NCBI RefSeq assembly: GCF_010468565.1
Contig: NZ_WUEG01000002.1
Span: 127,933 to 191,932 of the forward strand
Direction of reading: 5' to 3'
Source: Allomuricauda sp. TY007
GTDB lineage: Bacteria; Bacteroidota; Bacteroidia; Flavobacteriales; Flavobacteriaceae
DNA: 64,000 nucleotides
The position numbers and the translations under genes were made by a program. The notes beneath the pieces are model-generated. The model did no database searches, was not told the origin of the DNA, and saw only the letters and a list, made by a program, of their open reading frames with translations. Positions 52,636-62,337 of the stretch are shown here, in pieces (position 1 is the first letter of the stretch; each line of letters begins with the position of its first letter).

Positions 52636-53556
52636 TTGAAAAAAAGGAAGATAGAACTGGCGGTTATCTCGGATGTGCATCTGGGAACCTATGGCTGCCA
52701 TGCAGATGAACTCATCACGTATCTAAACAGTATACAGCCTAAAAAGCTGATTTTGAACGGAGATATTATTGATATTTGGCAGTTTAGCAAGCGTTATTTC
52801 CCGCCTTCCCATCTTAAAGTGTTGAGGAAGATCATCGGAATGGCCTCAAAAGGAACCGAAGTTTTCTATATCACTGGAAATCATGATGAAATGCTTCGTA
52901 AGTTCAGTGACACTTCAATGGGGAATTTTAAAATCATGAACAAATTGGTGCTGAACCTGGATGGCAAAAAAGCTTGGATTTTTCATGGTGATGTATTCGA
53001 TGTCTCCATTCAGAACGCCAAATGGTTGGCAAAGTTGGGGGGTTACGGCTACGACCTGCTTATTTTGATCAATAGCTTCCTCAATTGGTGTTTGGCAAAA
53101 ATGGGACGTGAAAAATACTCCTTGTCCAAAAAAATAAAAAATAGCGTAAAGGGTGCCGTCAAGTACATCAATAATTTTGAAAAGACCGCGGCAGAGCTTG
53201 CCATAGAAAACGAATATGATTATGTGGTTTGTGGACACATCCATCAACCCAAAAAGGAGATATACGAAAACAAACACGGTAGTTGCACCTATTTAAATTC
53301 AGGGGATTGGGTGGAAAACCTGACCGCTTTGGAATATTCTTTCAAGCGTTGGAGAATCTATCACTACAATCACGATAGACTATCCCCGTTCTTTGTTGAC
53401 GAGGATTTAAAGGAAATGGACATGAACGACCTTATCGCCTCCATTACCGACAAAGAAGTCCGCATTGAAGATGTCACGGAAGAACACCTCAGCGAAATTG
53501 AAGAAGAAAACGTTGATCAGGACTTCTTAGATGACAAGGGCCTGTCTCAAGATTGA
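52636..53556 (+). CDS. UDP-2,3-diacylglucosamine diphosphatase-like phosphoesterase (LpxH-like)
   Basis: The 306-residue product begins at a TTG (MKKRKIELAVISDVHLG). Calcineurin-type metal motifs are complete: SDVHLGT, LNGDIIDIW, TGNHDEML, WIFHGDVFD, and GHIHQPKKE. The family removes UMP from UDP-2,3-diacylglucosamine in lipid A synthesis, or acts on related metabolites; the C-terminal acidic tail (about 270-306) is an extra. Its last 30 bp overlap the end of the convergent FAD oxidase gene (53527-53556). Confidence 0.9.
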   Translation: MKKRKIELAVISDVHLGTYGCHADELITYLNSIQPKKLILNGDIIDIWQFSKRYFPPSHLKVLRKIIGMASKGTEVFYITGNHDEMLRKFSDTSMGNFKIMNKLVLNLDGKKAWIFHGDVFDVSIQNAKWLAKLGGYGYDLLILINSFLNWCLAKMGREKYSLSKKIKNSVKGAVKYINNFEKTAAELAIENEYDYVVCGHIHQPKKEIYENKHGSCTYLNSGDWVENLTALEYSFKRWRIYHYNHDRLSPFFVDEDLKEMDMNDLIASITDKEVRIEDVTEEHLSEIEEENVDQDFLDDKGLSQD

Positions 53557-56430
53557 AACCGGATGCTGCGCCTCCCTTTTCGTCCCATCCTTAATTTGAT
53601 GCCTACAACTTGTTCCATTGGCCGCAATCAAAGTTTCTACAGGGCTTTTCTCCACGGCTGGGAACAACTTTAGTCCACCTACCTGCATACTTACTTCGTA
53701 ATGCTCTTTTTCGTAACCAAAAGAACCCGCCATACCGCAACAACCTGATGGTATGATGGTCACTTTGTAGTTTTTGGGCAGATTCAACACATCAAAGGTC
53801 ACCTTTTGGTTGCTCAATGCCTTTTGATGGCAATGCCCGTGAATTTTGATGGTCTTCTCCTCATCGGTAAAACTGTCCGAAGAAATATGCCCCGCTGCAA
53901 TTTCGGCAGCCAAAAACTCTTCGATCAAAAATGAATTGGATGCCAACTTGCTTAATTGCTCCTTATCCTCATGCAATCGTTGGTACTCATCCCTGAACGA
54001 TAAAATTGCAGAAGGTTCCAGCCCCACAATTGGAGTTCCTTGGTTTAAAACATCTTTGAGGTTCTCCATATTCTGGGCCACCAATTTTTTGGCTTGCTTC
54101 AAAAACCCTTTGGACAGATAAGTTCTGCCGCTTTCACCATAAAACAATTCCACATCATAACCCAATCTGCACAATAGCTCAATGGCATCCTTGCCGACCT
54201 GAATATCCAAATACTTCACAAACTCATCAATATAAAGGACAATTTGCTTTTTGGAAATGTCAGTTCGCTTTACCCGATACTTTTTTAAATGATTTTTAAA
54301 ATCAAATCGGCCTACTTTGGGCAAATGACGCTCTGGCGCAACCCCCACTGCTTTTTTAAGCATTCCCCCGATGGATTTGGACTCGTACATCCAATTGGTA
54401 ATACCGGCAACTTTGCTGCCTATGGCATTTAATTGCGTATTGTAGGCAAATAATTTGCTTCGCAACGAATACCCGTTAGCTTCTTGATAATTGTACAAGA
54501 ATTCCGCTTTAAGGGCGGCAACATCCACATTGCTGGGACATTCACTGGCGCAGGCCTTGCAGCTCAAGCAAAGGTCAAAAGCCGTTTTAAGTTCTTCGTG
54601 ATCGAACCGATTGCTTTTTTCTGAATTGGTCAAAAACTCCCGCAATGCATTGGCCCTAGCGCGTGTTGTATCCTTTTCATCTTTAGTGGCTTGGTAACTG
54701 GGACACATGCCCCCGTTCATGTGATGACTTTTTCTACAGTCGCCACTACCGTTGCATTTTTCTGCTGCCTTTAAAATACCTTCGCTATCCGAAAAGTCCA
54801 TCAAGGTTTCAACATCTGGTTCATTACGGTCAACTTCGTATCGAAGGGATTCATCCATAGGGTAGGCATCCACAATTTTACCAGGGTTGAGCACCAAATT
54901 TGGGTCGAAAAGTGCTTTTACTCTTTTTAAAAGTTCATAATTGGTTTCGCCTATCATCAGCGGGATAAACTCGGCACGAACAATACCATCGCCATGCTCT
55001 CCACTAAAACTTCCTTGATACTTTTTGGTGAGTTTGGCCACATCGGTAGTGATGCTCCGGAACAAAACTACATCCTCGGACTTTTTTAGATTGAGAATGG
55101 GTCTCAAATGCAATTCGCCAGCACCGGCATGGGCATAGTACACCGCATCTTGATTGTACCCTTTCATGATTTGGGAAAACTCCCCGATGAAATCTTTTAA
55201 ATCCTCCAAAGCCACGGCCGTATCTTCAATACAGGCTACCGCTTTTCTGTCCCCCACCATATTGCCCAATAGGCCTAGCCCTGCCTTTCGCAGCTCAATG
55301 GCTTTATTGATGTCGTCACCGTACAAAATGGGGTTGGCATAGCTCAAACCTGATTTTTCAATGGTTTTTAGCAACTCATCTAGCTGTTGGTCCAATTCTT
55401 CCTTGGAATCGGCCTTTACCTCCAACATCAAAATCCCAGCGGGATCCCCTTCCACAAAAAAACGGTTGGCCAATTGCGCCCTATTGTTTTTTGTACAGTC
55501 AAGAATCACTTTGTCCATCATCTCGCATAAATGCAGACTATGCTGCATCACAGGTGCCACATCGCTCAAACAATCCTCCAAAGTTTTGTAATGCGTGGCC
55601 ACCATCGCCGCATATGGTGGTGGCAAATCATCCAACTGAAGCGTAACTTCGGTGGTAAAGGCAAGGGTGCCTTCACTCCCTGATAGCAGTCTGCACAAAT
55701 TGAAATTGACATCTTCTTCTCCAAAAATATTGTTCTTGAGCAGTTCATCAACCGCATATCCAGTATTTCTTCTGTGAATACTGGGTTTAGGGAACTCCGC
55801 TTTTATATTGTTTTGTATTTCTGGATTGGAAAGTTCTTCGTACAATTTATCGTAGATCTTGGCTTCCAACGAATCGCCCTTTTTCCTTTCTTCAAATTCC
55901 TTTTTTGATATTTCCGAAAAGAATGCATCACTTCCATCAGATAATACACACTGCATAGCAATTACCTTATCTCGGGTAACCCCATATTGTATGGAAGTGG
56001 TGCCCGAGGAATTGTTCCCGACCATTCCACCGATCATACATCGGTTGGAGGTAGAGGTATTTGGCCCAAAGAAAAGACCAAATGGTTTTAAATATTGATT
56101 AAGCTCATCCCGAACTACACCAGGCTGTACGGTAACTTGCTTTTTATCCTTATCCAGACGAACAATTTTGGTGAAATACCGGCTCACATCCACCACTATA
56201 CCTTCTCCTACACACTGACCGGCCAAAGAAGTACCCGCAGTCCGAGGAATGAGCCCAACCTTGTTTTTATTGGCAAATACAAGCAAGGTTTTTAGATCCT
56301 CGGTATTTTTAGGGTAAGCTACCGCAGTAGGCAACTTCCTATATACAGAGGCATCCGTTGCATAAATGGCCTTGCTCAATTCATCGAACAACAACTCGCC
56401 TTTCATTGCTTCAGAAAGGTCTTTTAACAT
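53527..56430 (-). CDS. FAD-linked oxidase with Fe-S and CCG domains (D-2-hydroxyacid dehydrogenase type)
   Basis: From the ATG at 56430 the product has 967 residues; a TTG at 56442 is also possible. Domains in order: FAD-binding type 4 (GLIPRTAGTSLAGQ near 55; MVGNNSSGT near 130), FAD-oxidase C-terminal (HAGAGELHLRP, GSFSGEHGDGIVR), two 4Fe-4S sites (CNGSGDCRK...CLSCKACASECP) and a CCG cysteine-rich domain (CHCHQKALS, PSGCCGMAGSFG). It should oxidise D-lactate or another 2-hydroxyacid and pass electrons to the chain. It runs alone between two convergent or divergent genes. Confidence 0.93.
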   Translation of the reverse strand: MLKDLSEAMKGELLFDELSKAIYATDASVYRKLPTAVAYPKNTEDLKTLLVFANKNKVGLIPRTAGTSLAGQCVGEGIVVDVSRYFTKIVRLDKDKKQVTVQPGVVRDELNQYLKPFGLFFGPNTSTSNRCMIGGMVGNNSSGTTSIQYGVTRDKVIAMQCVLSDGSDAFFSEISKKEFEERKKGDSLEAKIYDKLYEELSNPEIQNNIKAEFPKPSIHRRNTGYAVDELLKNNIFGEEDVNFNLCRLLSGSEGTLAFTTEVTLQLDDLPPPYAAMVATHYKTLEDCLSDVAPVMQHSLHLCEMMDKVILDCTKNNRAQLANRFFVEGDPAGILMLEVKADSKEELDQQLDELLKTIEKSGLSYANPILYGDDINKAIELRKAGLGLLGNMVGDRKAVACIEDTAVALEDLKDFIGEFSQIMKGYNQDAVYYAHAGAGELHLRPILNLKKSEDVVLFRSITTDVAKLTKKYQGSFSGEHGDGIVRAEFIPLMIGETNYELLKRVKALFDPNLVLNPGKIVDAYPMDESLRYEVDRNEPDVETLMDFSDSEGILKAAEKCNGSGDCRKSHHMNGGMCPSYQATKDEKDTTRARANALREFLTNSEKSNRFDHEELKTAFDLCLSCKACASECPSNVDVAALKAEFLYNYQEANGYSLRSKLFAYNTQLNAIGSKVAGITNWMYESKSIGGMLKKAVGVAPERHLPKVGRFDFKNHLKKYRVKRTDISKKQIVLYIDEFVKYLDIQVGKDAIELLCRLGYDVELFYGESGRTYLSKGFLKQAKKLVAQNMENLKDVLNQGTPIVGLEPSAILSFRDEYQRLHEDKEQLSKLASNSFLIEEFLAAEIAAGHISSDSFTDEEKTIKIHGHCHQKALSNQKVTFDVLNLPKNYKVTIIPSGCCGMAGSFGYEKEHYEVSMQVGGLKLFPAVEKSPVETLIAANGTSCRHQIKDGTKREAQHPVSILRQALVI

Positions 56431-56531
56431 TTTTTTATCCAATTTGGAATACTTTATGGGAACTAAAACGGTTTTTCAAACGTAAATCTAACACAAAACT
56501 ATCTCTAATTTTTAACTTAAAAGAGAAACAC

Positions 56532-57032
56532 ATGAAGATTACCACATTATTTGCAGCACTTATGTTATTTGCAACAGCCAGCTTAAGTGCACAAAGTATA
56601 TCCGAACATGCCCTTGGGCTACGATTGGGTGACAGCGACGGCTTTGGTGCCGAAATTTCCTACCAAAAATCCATTGGGCAAAATAACCGTGCCGAATTTG
56701 ACCTCGGTTGGAGGGACAGCAGACATTTTGACGCGTTTAAATTGACAGGAGTGTATCAATGGGTACACCAATTGGACGGCAACTTTAACTGGTACTATGG
56801 CGTTGGCGGCGGATTGGGAAGCGTGGATTTTGATCATCCAGACCCTGATTTTGACGATGATTACGATGGACTTTTTGTGTTTGCCGCCGGGGATATCGGG
56901 ATAGAATATGATTTTGACATTCCTTTGCTACTCTCCTTGGACTTTAGACCTGAAATAGGTTTGGTAGGTTACGACGGTTTTGACAACGATTTTGATTTTG
57001 ATATAGCTCTGGGTATCCGATACCAATTCTAA
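56532..57032 (+). CDS. Outer-membrane beta-barrel protein
   Basis: From the ATG at 56532 the 166-residue product has a signal peptide (MKITTLFAALMLFATASLSAQ); the longer frame to 56358 overlaps the divergent oxidase and adds nothing. The mature part alternates amphipathic strands (NRAEFDLGWRDS, FNWYYGVGGGLG, LLSLDFRPEIGLVG) and ends IALGIRYQF, a C-terminal aromatic barrel signature. An acidic Asp-rich turn (DPDFDDDYDG) may bind calcium. It probably forms an eight-stranded OmpX-like barrel. A terminator follows. Confidence 0.88.
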   Translation: MKITTLFAALMLFATASLSAQSISEHALGLRLGDSDGFGAEISYQKSIGQNNRAEFDLGWRDSRHFDAFKLTGVYQWVHQLDGNFNWYYGVGGGLGSVDFDHPDPDFDDDYDGLFVFAAGDIGIEYDFDIPLLLSLDFRPEIGLVGYDGFDNDFDFDIALGIRYQF

Positions 57033-57052
57033 TTGCATATACATTTAAGAAG

Positions 57053-57089
57053 AACCCTTGGCCTTACCAAAACGCCAAGGGTTTTTTTA
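57053..57089 (+). terminator. Intrinsic terminator after the barrel gene
   Basis: AACCCTTGGC at 57053-57062 and GCCAAGGGTT at 57074-57083 form a 10-bp perfect stem with an 11-nt loop, followed by a T-run. Confidence 0.88.
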
Positions 57090-57131
57090 TGCCATAAGTA
57101 TTGAATACCTTAGCAATCTAAACATTTTGAA

Positions 57132-58253
57132 ATGAAAAGACTATTTGCAATATCTTTGGGAGTTCTGTTTTTAACATCTTGTAATTCCGATCCCAAAGGA
57201 TACACTTTAAAAGGCACCATAACCGGCGAACCCGAAAATGGCACCCAAATATTTTTAAAAACCACGGATTCCGTCAACCAATTGGTGGATGTTGATACCG
57301 CAACGGTCCAAAATGGTTTGTTCAGCTTTAGTGGAGACCAGGTAGAACCCAAAATGCATTATATTTTTGTTGATAAAGTTCGGGGAAACGTCCCTGTGAT
57401 TGTCGAAAATGGAGCTATTGAAGTAGAGTTCCAAAAGGACAGTATTGCCCATGCTGAAATAAAAGGAACTGTTCAGAATGATCTGTTCATGGACTTTTTG
57501 TCCGAATCCCGAAAATTGTCCGATCGTGCAAGATCTATGCAAAACGATATGCGAGTGGCCGCCCAACAAAAGGATACCGCCACAGTTACAGCATTGCGGG
57601 AAGAATTTATCGAGTTCCAGGAAGATGCCAAAAACTTCAACATTGATTTTGCCAAGAACAACCCCAACGCATACGTATCCGTACTCGTTATAGGAAATCT
57701 TTTGGCCACCAAAGCAGTCCCTGTCGATGAAATAAAAGCAATTTTTGAAAGTCTTTCACCTGAAATGAAAGCAACCGAACCAGGTAAAAAAATAGCAGAG
57801 CAACTGGAAAACTTGAAATCCACTGAAATTGGTGCCAAAGCACCGGACTTTTCAGCCCCTACCCCAACCGGTGATGTACTTGCACTCAGCGATGTTACAA
57901 GCAATGCCAAACTTACTTTAGTAGATTTTTGGGCCGCTTGGTGCAGACCATGTCGTGCAGAAAACCCGAACATTGTTTCCGTTTACAAAAAATATCACGA
58001 AAAAGGCTTTGATGTGTTGGGCGTTTCTTTGGACAACAAAGAAGAGCATTGGAAAAACGCCATTGAATCCGATGGATTGGAATGGAACCATATTTCCAAT
58101 CTACAGCGTTTTCAAGACCCAATCGCTCGTTTGTACAACATCAATGCGATTCCTGCTGCATTTTTATTGGACGAAAATGGTGTTATCGTGGCAAGAGACC
58201 TTAGAGGTCCTGCATTGGAAGAAAAAGTAGCCGAAATTCTAGGTAAGAGCTAG
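57132..58253 (+). CDS. TlpA-type thioredoxin-fold lipoprotein with DUF4369 domain
   Basis: The 373-residue product has a lipobox LTSCNSDP (Cys17), an N-terminal DUF4369-type domain (GYTLKGTITGEPENGTQIFL), a helical linker (about 110-220) and a C-terminal thioredoxin fold with WAAWCRPCRAENP. The active site is C-R-P-C, and cis-Pro follows as AIPAAFLLDENG. It probably reduces disulfides or matures cytochrome c in the periplasm; ResA-like function is inferred. It ends in an intrinsic terminator. Confidence 0.93.
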   Translation: MKRLFAISLGVLFLTSCNSDPKGYTLKGTITGEPENGTQIFLKTTDSVNQLVDVDTATVQNGLFSFSGDQVEPKMHYIFVDKVRGNVPVIVENGAIEVEFQKDSIAHAEIKGTVQNDLFMDFLSESRKLSDRARSMQNDMRVAAQQKDTATVTALREEFIEFQEDAKNFNIDFAKNNPNAYVSVLVIGNLLATKAVPVDEIKAIFESLSPEMKATEPGKKIAEQLENLKSTEIGAKAPDFSAPTPTGDVLALSDVTSNAKLTLVDFWAAWCRPCRAENPNIVSVYKKYHEKGFDVLGVSLDNKEEHWKNAIESDGLEWNHISNLQRFQDPIARLYNINAIPAAFLLDENGVIVARDLRGPALEEKVAEILGKS

Positions 58254-58280
58254 GCAACAAAATATATTTTAGATAAAAGG

Positions 58281-58313
58281 AGGTCTTGATAATTTCAAGG
58301 CCTTTTTTTGTTT
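58281..58313 (+). terminator. Intrinsic terminator after the TlpA-like gene
   Basis: GGTCTTGA and TTCAAGGCC pair around a TAAT loop (58282-58302) with one G-T wobble, followed by TTTTTTT. Confidence 0.75.
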
Positions 58314-58651
58314 TATAATTGCAACAGGTACGAGTGTCATTCCGTCCCGATAGCTATCGGGATTGCTTCGGAATCCCATAGGAGTGAGACTCTGAAACCA
58401 GTTCAGCGTGACGGGATTTCTGACACTCCCGCTGGTCGGTTCGAAATGACATGAAATAATTAGTGGCCATTTGTGCAATTCGTGTCTACCATAGGCTAGG
58501 GTTATTGGAATTTGGAGTTTGATGCATGAAGTCCGAAATCAGTTTGCAGTAACCCAATGACTACACAATCTCTAAACTCCTAACTTCAGAAGTCTTGGTT
58601 CTTGGCTCTCTTGTCTTTGCACTTGAACTTGATGCTTATATACTTGAAAAC
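58314..58651. repeat. Gene-free region with palindromes and low-complexity repeats
   Basis: TCCCGATAGCTATCGGGA at 58345-58362 is a perfect palindrome inside CATTCCG...CGGAATCCC. A half element GGGATTTCT..CTCCCGCTGGTCGGTTC ends GAAATGACATG near 58450. CAGTAACCCAATG near 58548 and TTGAACTTGATG near 58623 match the parts seen at 23674-24060 and 33856-34576. Confidence 0.78.
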
Positions 58652-59302
58652 CTAAATCTTCCCCATCTTATCCAACACAAATAGTATGATAATCGGAATA
58701 GCAAGCAATATCACAATTAAAGTGTCCGTAACAAAAAGCTCCGGTTTAAACAGCAATGTAGTTGCATACCCCCCAATGGCACCTCCAAAGTGAGCGGTAT
58801 GGCCAATATTGCCCATTCGGCTCTTCATGCCCCAAATCGAGTACAATAAATAAGCAATACCCAGTACATAGGCAGGTAACGGAATAGGGATGAACATAAT
58901 GCCCAATTGCATGTCGGGGTTCAACAATATGGCAGCATAAAGAACCCCCATTACGGCTCCACTGGCGCCTACCGCGCTGTAAAAAGGTTCATCTTTATGA
59001 AAAACAAGCGCCAATAAGCTTCCCGCTATCAAACTGACCAAATAAATAATCAAGAATTTTATAGACCCGAACCAACCGATTACTACTGGAGCAAAAAAGT
59101 AAAGGGTAAACATATTCAGGAACAAATGCGAAATATCCACGTGCAAAAAGCCAGAGGTCACCATACGTTCCCGCTGACCTGCCTGTATGGCATTGATACT
59201 GAACTTATATCTATCAAAAAAAGCCATGTTGCCGAATCCACGAAGGGAAACCAAGACATTAGCAGCCATAATAGCAATAGTAGCGATATGTAAATTGAGC
59301 AT
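58652..59302 (-). CDS. Rhomboid family intramembrane serine protease
   Basis: From the ATG at 59302 the 216-residue product has six predicted membrane helices. It shows VDISHLFLNMFTLYFF near residue 60 (HxxxN oxyanion side), AVGASGAVMGVLYA with the catalytic Ser in GASG near 115, and HTAHFGGAIGGY with the catalytic His near 172. The dyad is complete, so it should cleave membrane proteins. It is divergent from the acyltransferase gene. Confidence 0.94.
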   Translation of the reverse strand: MLNLHIATIAIMAANVLVSLRGFGNMAFFDRYKFSINAIQAGQRERMVTSGFLHVDISHLFLNMFTLYFFAPVVIGWFGSIKFLIIYLVSLIAGSLLALVFHKDEPFYSAVGASGAVMGVLYAAILLNPDMQLGIMFIPIPLPAYVLGIAYLLYSIWGMKSRMGNIGHTAHFGGAIGGYATTLLFKPELFVTDTLIVILLAIPIIILFVLDKMGKI

Positions 59303-59355
59303 GTAAATAAAGGTTTGGGTCCAAATATAGCTATATTTGCACACAAGAATAGTCT

Positions 59356-60267
59356 ATGCAGCTGGTAGTTTATATCCTTGTTTATCCATTGCTCTGGTTG
59401 ATTTCCAGACTTCCCTTTAAAGTCATTTATTTTATTTCCGATGGTGTCTACCTACTCTTGTACCATGTAATCGGGTATCGTAAAAAAGTGGTCCGTAACA
59501 ACTTGGCCCTAGTTTTTCCCGAAAAGTCGGATGAAGAACGATTGATGATCGAAAAAAAATTCTTCAGGCACATGTGCGACATCTTCTTGGAAATGATGAA
59601 GACCATGGGCATGAGCAAAAAAGAAATTCAAAAGCGGTTCACCGTAACCAATATTGAGCTGCTCAATGGATTGGAAAAAAAAGGCATCAATACCATGCTT
59701 ATGCTTCCCCATTATGCCAGTTGGGAGTGGGTATTGTCCTTGAACCTTCAAATCATATCCAAAGGCTATGGTATTTACCAAAAAGTAGAAAACAAATATT
59801 TTGATAGATTGGTGAGAAACATCCGAGGCAAATACAACACCGAGTTGATTTCAACCAAAGAATGCAGAAAAATCCTGAAAGAGGCAAAAGAAAGTAAGAA
59901 ATTATTAATGGTCGGGATAATCAGCGACCAATCTCCCATGGTGAGCAGAGCCAAGTACTGGACCGACTTTATGGGCATTGTAGTTCCAGCTCACGTAGGA
60001 GGCGAAGAAATCTGCAAAGCAAACAATATTGTACCCGTATACCTGAAAGTTCGAAAAAAGAAAAGAGGGTATTATGAAGGTACATTTAAAATACTTACCG
60101 AAAACCCTACCGAAGTTCCTGATTACGGAATTACGGATGCCTTCTTAAGAGAAACAGAAAAATCCATTCGTGAGGCTCCGGAATATTACTTCTGGACGCA
60201 TAAACGCTGGAAACACAAGGACAAAGTACCGAAAGAGTTCCAAAAAGAACCAAAAAAAACAGCCTAA
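59356..60267 (+). CDS. Lipid A acyltransferase, LpxL/HtrB-like
   Basis: The 303-residue product has an N-terminal membrane helix (LVYILVYPLLWLISRLP) and LPLAT features: LMLPHYASWEWVLS near residue 113 (H-x4-E/D-type active site, here HYASWEW) and GIISDQSPMVSRAKYWTDFMG near residue 188. It transfers a fatty acyl chain to the lipid A precursor at the inner membrane. Its stop overlaps the converging glmM gene by 4 bp. Confidence 0.9.
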   Translation: MQLVVYILVYPLLWLISRLPFKVIYFISDGVYLLLYHVIGYRKKVVRNNLALVFPEKSDEERLMIEKKFFRHMCDIFLEMMKTMGMSKKEIQKRFTVTNIELLNGLEKKGINTMLMLPHYASWEWVLSLNLQIISKGYGIYQKVENKYFDRLVRNIRGKYNTELISTKECRKILKEAKESKKLLMVGIISDQSPMVSRAKYWTDFMGIVVPAHVGGEEICKANNIVPVYLKVRKKKRGYYEGTFKILTENPTEVPDYGITDAFLRETEKSIREAPEYYFWTHKRWKHKDKVPKEFQKEPKKTA

Positions 60268-61652
60268 ATTCCCGCTACTTCCTTGATTTCACCAATGATT
60301 CGGTCGGCCAAGCCATCCGCTTCGTCCTGTGATTTTGCCTCGGTGTAAATTCGGATGATTGGCTCCGTATTCGATTTTCTAAGGTGCACCCAGTTTTCGG
60401 GGAAATCAATCTTTACTCCATCAATGGTTGACACCTCCTCATCTTTGTATTTGTTGTGCATGGCCTCCAAAAGGGCATCTACATCCAAATCAGGGGTGAG
60501 TTCGATTTTCTTTTTGCTCATAAAATAACTCGGATAGCTGGCTCGCAGTTCGGCAACGGTTCCGCCTCGCTCCGCCATCAACATCAAGAACAAAGCTGTC
60601 CCAACCAAGGCATCACGCCCATAATGGCTTTCTGGGTATATGATTCCACCATTGCCCTCGCCGCCGATAATGGCATTGTTGGCTTTCATTTTGGTCACCA
60701 CGTTAACCTCGCCCACAGCAGCAGCTTCGTATGTACCGCCATGTTTTTCGGTAATATCGCGCAATGCTCTTGAAGATGATAGATTAGAAACCGTATTCCC
60801 CTTGGTTTTGGACAGTACATAATCGGCACAGGCCACCAAGGTGTATTCCTCTCCGAACATTTCCCCATCATTGCTGATAAATGCCAAACGGTCCACATCG
60901 GGGTCGACCACAATACCAAAATCAGCCTTTTCCTCAACAACTTTTTTACAGATGTCACCCAAGTGCTCCTTTAAAGGTTCTGGATTGTGCGGAAAGCGAC
61001 CTGTTGGGTCACAATAGAGCTTTACCACTTCCACCCCCAATTCTTCGAGCAATTTGGGAATGGCAATGCCTCCCGTGGAGTTTACACCATCAACAACTAC
61101 TTTGAACCCTGCTTTTTTGATGGTTTCGGCGTCTACCAAGGATAATTCCAGAACTTCATCAATATGAATGTCGATATAGGAATCATTTTTAATGATTTCG
61201 CCCAGATCATCCACTTCAGCAAATTCAAAACCCTCTTCTTCGGCCAGTTTTAAGATTTTGGCGCCCTCTTCTGCATCCAAAAATTCGCCTTTTTCATTCA
61301 ATAATTTCAAAGCATTCCATTGCTTGGGGTTATGGCTAGCCGTTAAAATGATACCGCCGTCCGCTTTTTCCAGTGGAACCGCAATTTCTACGGTCGGTGT
61401 AGTGGACAATCCTAGGTCAATTACATCAATCCCCAACCCGACCAAGGTGGAAACCACTAAGTTCTGGATCATCTCGCCCGACAAACGGGCATCCCTTCCA
61501 ATTACAACCTTCAATTTATCTTCATCTGCATACGATTTTAACCACGAGCCATAGGCAGCTGCAAATTTAACCGCATCAACAGGTGTTAAGTTGTCGTTTG
61601 TTTGGCCCCCAATGGTGCCTCGTATACCAGAAATGGATTTGATCAGTGTCAT
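60264..61652 (-). CDS. glmM: Phosphoglucosamine mutase
   Basis: The 462-residue enzyme isomerises glucosamine-6-P to glucosamine-1-P for UDP-GlcNAc. It shows SGIRGTIGG at the start, VVIGRDARLSGE, the phosphoserine loop TASHNPKQWNALK near residue 102, the metal loop DPDVDRLAF near 248, the sugar loop GEGNGG near 330 and RKSNTEPIIRIY near 430. Phosphomannomutase or phosphoglucomutase activity cannot be excluded. It converges on the acyltransferase gene. Confidence 0.92.
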   Translation of the reverse strand: MTLIKSISGIRGTIGGQTNDNLTPVDAVKFAAAYGSWLKSYADEDKLKVVIGRDARLSGEMIQNLVVSTLVGLGIDVIDLGLSTTPTVEIAVPLEKADGGIILTASHNPKQWNALKLLNEKGEFLDAEEGAKILKLAEEEGFEFAEVDDLGEIIKNDSYIDIHIDEVLELSLVDAETIKKAGFKVVVDGVNSTGGIAIPKLLEELGVEVVKLYCDPTGRFPHNPEPLKEHLGDICKKVVEEKADFGIVVDPDVDRLAFISNDGEMFGEEYTLVACADYVLSKTKGNTVSNLSSSRALRDITEKHGGTYEAAAVGEVNVVTKMKANNAIIGGEGNGGIIYPESHYGRDALVGTALFLMLMAERGGTVAELRASYPSYFMSKKKIELTPDLDVDALLEAMHNKYKDEEVSTIDGVKIDFPENWVHLRKSNTEPIIRIYTEAKSQDEADGLADRIIGEIKEVAGI

Positions 61653-61743
61653 AATTGTTAAAAAAGTTTTTGCAAATATAGTTGGGCTTACCCGATTACA
61701 TGTTTTGAATTTGTAAATTTCGACAGAAAAGGAATTTGCCCCG

Positions 61744-62337
61744 ATGAACTTCTTAGCGCATATCTATCTCTCTTTTGATGATGAGGAAATCACTTTGGGT
61801 AATTTCTTTGCCGACCATATTCGCGGTAACAAATACAAACATTTGCCCGACAAAATCCAGAAAGGCATCCTCCTACACCGTGAAATCGACACCTTTACCG
61901 ATGCACACCCCACTGTAAGACAAAGCAGTAAACGCCTGCACAAAAATTATAGTCACTACAGCCGAGTGATCGTAGATATTTATTACGATCATTTTTTGGC
62001 CAAAAACTGGAGTGATTATTCAGATGTGCCCTTGGAGGAATATGTCGAAAACTTCTATGATCTATTGGAGGACAATTATGATATACTCCCCATGGCCACC
62101 AAACGGATGATGCCCTACATGATTACGGACAATTGGCTGTTGAATTATGCAAATTTAGCTGGAATTGACCGAGTTTTGAACGGAATGAACCGCCGAACCA
62201 AGAACAAGTCCCGAATGAATTTTGCCATTTTGGACCTCGAAGAACACTATAGTGATTTCGAAAATGAATTCACTTCATTTTTTAAAGAATTGATTACCTT
62301 TTCCAACCAAAAATTTATTTCCCTATGCGAAGATTAA
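61744..62337 (+). CDS. Acyl carrier protein phosphodiesterase (AcpH-like)
   Basis: The 197-residue product matches the AcpH family: MNFLAHIYLS, LGNFFADHIRGN, LLHREIDTFTDAHP and VIVDIYYDHFLAKNW, in which the His/Asp ligands of the HD-like site are conserved. It removes the phosphopantetheine group from ACP. Its last 13 bp overlap the start of the gamma-glutamyltransferase gene. Confidence 0.92.
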   Translation: MNFLAHIYLSFDDEEITLGNFFADHIRGNKYKHLPDKIQKGILLHREIDTFTDAHPTVRQSSKRLHKNYSHYSRVIVDIYYDHFLAKNWSDYSDVPLEEYVENFYDLLEDNYDILPMATKRMMPYMITDNWLLNYANLAGIDRVLNGMNRRTKNKSRMNFAILDLEEHYSDFENEFTSFFKELITFSNQKFISLCED

